Shown here: positions 62,431-64,000 of the stretch, piece by piece
Layout of the letters: the number at the start of each line of letters is the position of its first letter
Numbering within the stretch: position 1 is the stretch's first letter
Source of the DNA: an uncultured Pelagibacteraceae bacterium
GTDB taxonomy: Bacteria; Pseudomonadota; Alphaproteobacteria; Pelagibacterales; Pelagibacteraceae
Direction of reading: 5' to 3'
DNA: 64,000 nt
Assembly (NCBI GenBank): GCA_902634455.1
Contig: CACPKQ010000001.1
Location: 1 to 64,000 of the forward strand
The notes under the pieces: model-generated
The model's database searches: none
What the model was told of the DNA's origin: nothing
What the model saw: only the letters and a program-made list of their open reading frames with translations
Made by a program: the position numbers and the translations under genes

Positions 62431-64000
62431 TTAATAAGATTTATTTATAAATATATTTGAATTTTGATTATTGTTGTCTATATCAGCATCTATATTGAAC
62501 TTTAAATCAAATCCATTAATACTTTTTACAATATTTATGCCAGTATTTAAATTTTCATTATAGTTTAAATGTAATGCAAATTTAAATTCATCAATTGGCA
62601 CATATCCGAAAGATAAATAGAATTCATTACTGTGTCCCCTACCATTTGCTTTAAATCTTTCAAAATTAGTTACTATGGACCAACCTGATATTGAAGTTGT
62701 ATCAAAACCGTAACCTATCCTATAATTATGTTTTGCCTTACTATCTGGAGTATATTTATAAATAGTACTTTGACTGTTTACATAATAGAACTCTGCATCA
62801 GACGAAGGGCTTAAATCTGCAATATATTCTAATCGTCCATGATGATTTATTATTTTTTTGTCATTATGATGTTTGTCAGTTTTATCCAAAAGAACACCAA
62901 TTGTAGCTAGTGCTGATTTAACTTTTTGTTTTTTGTAAATTAATGCATCTGCTAAACTATCACCTAATGTTGTTTTTTCTCGAAAAGCAGCAAGTTCCGT
63001 ATAACCTAAGTCAATTTTCATACTAGGATTTAGATTAACTTTTTCATCAATTAATCTTTTTCCTAAATTAATAGATCCAAATATTTGTTTTCCTTCTCTA
63101 TTACCTTTTAAAATATTTCCATAAGTTACTCTATGATGATGAATATCTAATAAGCTAATACCAATGATTCCATCAGCAAATGTATTATTATCTCTTAACT
63201 TTGTACTATACCTGGCTATGCTATAAGAGTCGGTATCTAATTTGGTTCCATTAGATCCAATATCAACATTGTCATTACCATACTGGAACACATAACCATA
63301 CATGGCATCTTTATCTTCCTTATTTATTCTGTCAGTTCCAATTGAAAAACCATAACTATGAATGTCTTTTGAAGAAGAGGTTACTGATTTTCCTTTACCA
63401 AAGCTTATTCTACCTTCGCTCCAATCAAACCAATCTTCTTCATTTAAATTTCCACTATTATTTTTTTTTAAACTTTTTAGACCTCTGAATAATCTTGATA
63501 CTTTTTTATTTGAGAAATCAATTTGAGCATTTAGATTTGATAAGTTATCTTTATTTTTATGTCTTCTTAACCACTCAATTCGATGAAAAACTGGAAGAGT
63601 ATTATGTTTTATAATACGTTTTGATAATTCTACATTAGCTTCTATAATTGCCTTTACATCACTAATACCCGACGGATCACTACATGTTATCGTACCAGCA
63701 CAAGACAAACTATATTCATAAACAACATTTGTTCCCGTACCAGAGCCACCATCTCCAGTTACATATAATTTTGTAAAGTTAGCTGTAAACTTAAATCCTC
63801 TCATATTTTCAGTTTGTGAGCTAATTGAAAAAGTTGTCGTGTTATGAGTAATTGCGCTTATATCCCAAGGTGTAGATAGAGTGTACTTATTAATATCATG
63901 TCCGTTGCTTCCACCCAGATACATTATAGTTCCATCTGAATTAAATTGTATATTTCTCATATCAGATTCTTCACCTGCAAAACTATTTGAACACACATTA
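62431..64000 (-). CDS. Autotransporter-type protein with propeller-like passenger, 5'-partial
   Basis: The frame is open to the window edge, so the N terminus lies outside; the track start at 63996 is an internal GTG. The visible first about 110 residues contain strand repeats (DMRNIQFNSDGTIMYLGGSN and MRGFKFTANFTKLYVTGDGG) suggesting beta-propeller blades. A helical linker with a basic stretch (FHRIEWLRRHKNKDNLSNLN) leads to a C-terminal beta-barrel (SEGRISFGKGKSVTSSSKDI, SYGFSIGTDRIN, YGYVFQYGNDNVDIG, FDLKFNIDADIDNNN). NREGKQIFGSINLGKRL and KIDLGYTELAAFRE align with the lectin protein's barrel (SRDGKQIFSSF, KFDLGFTQLDSYTE), so the two are paralogues. Confidence 0.8.
   Translation of the reverse strand, partial: NVCSNSFAGEESDMRNIQFNSDGTIMYLGGSNGHDINKYTLSTPWDISAITHNTTTFSISSQTENMRGFKFTANFTKLYVTGDGGSGTGTNVVYEYSLSCAGTITCSDPSGISDVKAIIEANVELSKRIIKHNTLPVFHRIEWLRRHKNKDNLSNLNAQIDFSNKKVSRLFRGLKSLKKNNSGNLNEEDWFDWSEGRISFGKGKSVTSSSKDIHSYGFSIGTDRINKEDKDAMYGYVFQYGNDNVDIGSNGTKLDTDSYSIARYSTKLRDNNTFADGIIGISLLDIHHHRVTYGNILKGNREGKQIFGSINLGKRLIDEKVNLNPSMKIDLGYTELAAFREKTTLGDSLADALIYKKQKVKSALATIGVLLDKTDKHHNDKKIINHHGRLEYIADLSPSSDAEFYYVNSQSTIYKYTPDSKAKHNYRIGYGFDTTSISGWSIVTNFERFKANGRGHSNEFYLSFGYVPIDEFKFALHLNYNENLNTGINIVKSINGFDLKFNIDADIDNNNQNSNIFINKSY

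Noticed and set aside
1-64000. CRISPR array, prophage, integrase or complete insertion sequence
   Set aside because: No regularly spaced repeats, phage genes, integrase or transposase were found on either strand.

Overview
This is one contiguous piece of a very AT-rich, tightly packed alphaproteobacterial chromosome. Codon choice (A/T-ending), short or overlapping gene junctions, tiny intergenic gaps, an almost complete lack of mobile elements and the gene families present all fit a streamlined marine SAR11 (Pelagibacterales) genome. The genus is inferred; there is no rRNA in the window to prove it.

Layout. 1-9.2 kb: dnaK (5' end outside the window), dnaJ, then a small accessory cassette (55-aa membrane protein, GSDH-like sugar dehydrogenase, degenerate aldo-keto reductase, GMC-type oxidoreductase) sitting where dapB would be expected, followed by dapB, nth and a PfkB-family kinase. 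9.1-14.2 kb: an ArfA-like ribosome-rescue peptide missed by the ORF track, an atypical OmpR-type regulator, an L,D-transpeptidase, a PLP-binding protein, a ThiE-like protein, a TPR-sulfotransferase and a porin-like outer-membrane protein. 14.3-19 kb: DUF3576 lipoprotein, leuS, lptE, holA. 19-29.2 kb, mostly minus strand: parB, parA, rsmG (with an embedded parS site), mnmG, mnmE, rho, hemJ, hemH, hemE. 29.23-29.52 kb: a non-coding, extremely AT-rich gap between hemE and ppsR, the position of the chromosome origin in Caulobacter and Rickettsia; it carries a consensus DnaA box and three tandem 11-mers. 29.5-38 kb: the conserved right flank of the origin (ppsR, maf, an SDR, aroE, coaE, dnaQ, secB, fxsA, tim44-like, smr, a methyltransferase, hslUV). 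38.1-42 kb: hisB-H-A-F-E with a HIT hydrolase and a GNAT. 42-53.4 kb: lolA, ftsK, a UbiH-type hydroxylase, a LON-domain protein, a TPR/O-GlcNAc-transferase-like gene split by a frameshift, tRNA-Gly(GCC), a PCD, purH split by a frameshift, a heparinase-like protein, rpe and a small membrane protein. 53.4-58.7 kb: a two-subunit sodium/solute symporter and acetyl-CoA synthetase, which together suggest uptake and activation of a short organic acid. 58.7-64 kb: a secreted SHOCT protein and two autotransporter-type surface proteins, one of which displays a C-type lectin domain; the second runs off the window.

The most notable items are the putative origin plus parS, the lectin-bearing autotransporter and its paralogue, the ArfA-like microgene, the two one-base frameshifts in short A-tracts (purH and the O-GlcNAc-transferase-like gene) and the oxidoreductase cassette inserted between dnaJ and dapB. 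All assignments are from reading the sequence; no database search was run.
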